A DNA stretch of 64,000 nt, taken from assembly GCA_021018815.1 (NCBI GenBank), contig JAITYX010000059.1, forward strand, positions 744,001 to 808,000. The letters are read 5' to 3'. A program made the translations under genes and the position numbers. The notes beneath the pieces were generated by a model. That model had not been told where the DNA came from. It searched no databases and saw only the letters and a list, made by a program, of their open reading frames with translations. Of the stretch, positions 63,030 to 64,000 are shown in pieces; within the stretch, counting starts at the first letter, position 1; the number at the start of each line of letters is the position of its first letter. This stretch comes from Talinum fruticosum (lineage: Eukaryota > Streptophyta > Magnoliopsida > Caryophyllales > Talinaceae).

Positions 63030-63559
63030 ATGAAGAGAGTAAAACAACCATATGATGTGAAATCTCACTTAGACATTGAGACTTGCAAAATTTACCAAAA
63101 TGCCCCTTTCCCTTGTTGTCATAATCAGCCTTCATATAATCTTCAATCCCCTTTCATTGATTGGTACTTGATTCTTCAAGTCAGTATTTGTTCATTTCTT
63201 TTCAAAACTTTTTGGCAAAAAAGATTGTTCTGTTTTTGCGGAGTCTTCTAAATTTTAATTGGTTTCTTGGGGATTAACTGAAATAATGGTGGGATCTTTA
63301 ATAGATGTTGTTTTTTCTGTCTTAGGTGGAAGAAGATGCAGAAGTCGACGATATCAGGAAGCAATACCATAAACTAGGGAAAAAGGAATTATATTCCTCT
63401 TGTAATGGGGAAAAGAGAACATTGTGCTTTCTTTTTGAAAGCCAAAATTATGTTTCATGACAATAGGCTTTGTTTGGCTTGTATGTACTGCCTTTCTTGC
63501 CTCATCCGGACAAACACAAACATCGTAAGGCAGAGTTTGCCTTCAAGCTTATTTCCCAG
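63030..63559 (+). CDS. J-domain (DnaJ-like) protein, 5' part, J domain interrupted
   Basis: Exon 1 is 63030-63179 (50 codons) and starts MKRVKQPYDVKSHLD and ends DWYLILQ, the usual start of a J domain. It is followed by a GTCAGT donor. Exon 2 starts at 63326 after CTTAG with VEEDAEVDDIRKQYHKL (J-domain helix II). The conserved HPD loop and helix III (HPDKHKHRKAEFAFKLISQ) follow at about 63503-63559 and end at a GTATCC donor. Between KL (63376) and HPD lies about 126 bp where the family has only three or so residues. AG is available before 63467, but no good GT lies after KL; reading straight on gives a stop within 30 codons. The gene is therefore either damaged by an insertion or uses an unusual splice. 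Later exons are beyond the window. J proteins stimulate Hsp70 ATPase through HPD. Confidence 0.65.
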
Positions 63560-63661
63560 GTATCCCTCTACCACCCCCCGGGGTTCTCCCTTTCTTTTGT
63601 TCATGTACTAGTTTCACCCATTATCAAAGTGCAATGAAAGTTCAAATAATTAGTATTGGTT

Positions 63662-63732
63662 ATTGTTATTATTATTATTATTGTTATTATTATTATAATT
63701 ATTGTTGTTGTTGTTGGTGGTGGTGGTGTAGT
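63662..63732. repeat. (TTA/TTG/GGT)n compound trinucleotide tract
   Basis: Runs of TTA, then TTG, then GGT units lie in the intron after the last visible J-protein exon. The minus-strand open frame at 63601-63984 is largely made of this tract. Confidence 0.8.
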
Positions 63733-64000
63733 TGTATCTTTAAGATAGTTGAGAGTGTAGTGCTCTAACTTGGAAAGGCTGGACTTATTTCTGCTAAAAC
63801 ATGATTCGACGAGGTTTTGCTTCATTGAGTCCTCGTCCCTTGCAGTATAGGGCGTTTTTTCTGAGTGATTGTTTTTGCTAGTCAGTGCGCCCTTTATCCC
63901 CATCTTCATATGATTAATGAACCCTGTTAATTGTAAAATAAAAACATATGCAAAAATGAGAAAAAATTTCAGGTAGTTTTTCAAGGTTAAGTATGTTCCA

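Noticed and set aside
63559..63570. GTATCCC donor as a U12-type intron start
   Set aside because: It is one base off the U12 consensus and no branch-site or 3' end is visible in the window; too weak to call.
1..64000. CRISPR arrays, bacterial operons, tRNA or rRNA genes
   Set aside because: Nothing fits: the repeats are eukaryotic microsatellites and transposons, and no cloverleaf or rRNA sequence was recognised by eye.

Overview
This window is nuclear DNA from a flowering plant, most likely a eudicot. It is AT-rich. The genes are plant families with many GT-AG introns: SERK-type LRR, CCT-motif, PRP19, TLD, PDLP, DYW-type PPR and J-protein. The spacers hold plant-type Helitrons, hAT ends, Tourist/Harbinger-like MITEs, tRNA-derived SINEs and long (TAA)n and (CT)n microsatellites. 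No species can be named from the sequence.

Layout. 1-471: one end of a hAT-like element. 3202-7535 (-): first four coding exons of a SERK-type LRR gene, with a 5' leader up to about 8.4 kb; the kinase exons are not in the window. 8.46-11.47 kb: AT-rich spacer. 11.47-25.74 kb: a Helitron block. It has two 3' termini (hairpin plus CTAGT, ending near 15387 and 25514), each directly followed by a copy of the same TATAATAG-type 5' repeat with an embedded (TAA)n array. The second element (about 15.4-25.5 kb) is a decayed autonomous-type Helitron with Rep-helicase and RPA-like remnants. 25.8-27.2 kb: two foldback repeats. 28787-31589 (-): a CCT-motif transcriptional regulator. 33-36.5 kb: small repeats and retroposons. 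37347-45116 (+): PRP19, 18 exons. About 46.1-49449 (-): a TLD-domain gene. 52371-53923 (+): a plasmodesmata-located protein (two DUF26 plus a membrane segment). 54.8-59.04 kb: a cluster of related Tourist-like MITEs. 59713-61499 (+): an intronless DYW-type PPR gene. 63030-window end (+): start of a J-domain gene with an interrupted J domain.

The most useful general observation is that all five complete or nearly complete genes (CCT, PRP19, TLD, PDLP, PPR) show exactly one reading-frame break. Each is explained by one missing base in a short homopolymer, and each sits inside an otherwise conserved motif. PRP19 is a core splicing factor, so shared decay is unlikely; homopolymer under-calling in the assembly is the simplest explanation. 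Gene models here should be read with that in mind. The genes are unrelated in function and do not form a pathway; the interest of the window lies mainly in its mobile DNA.
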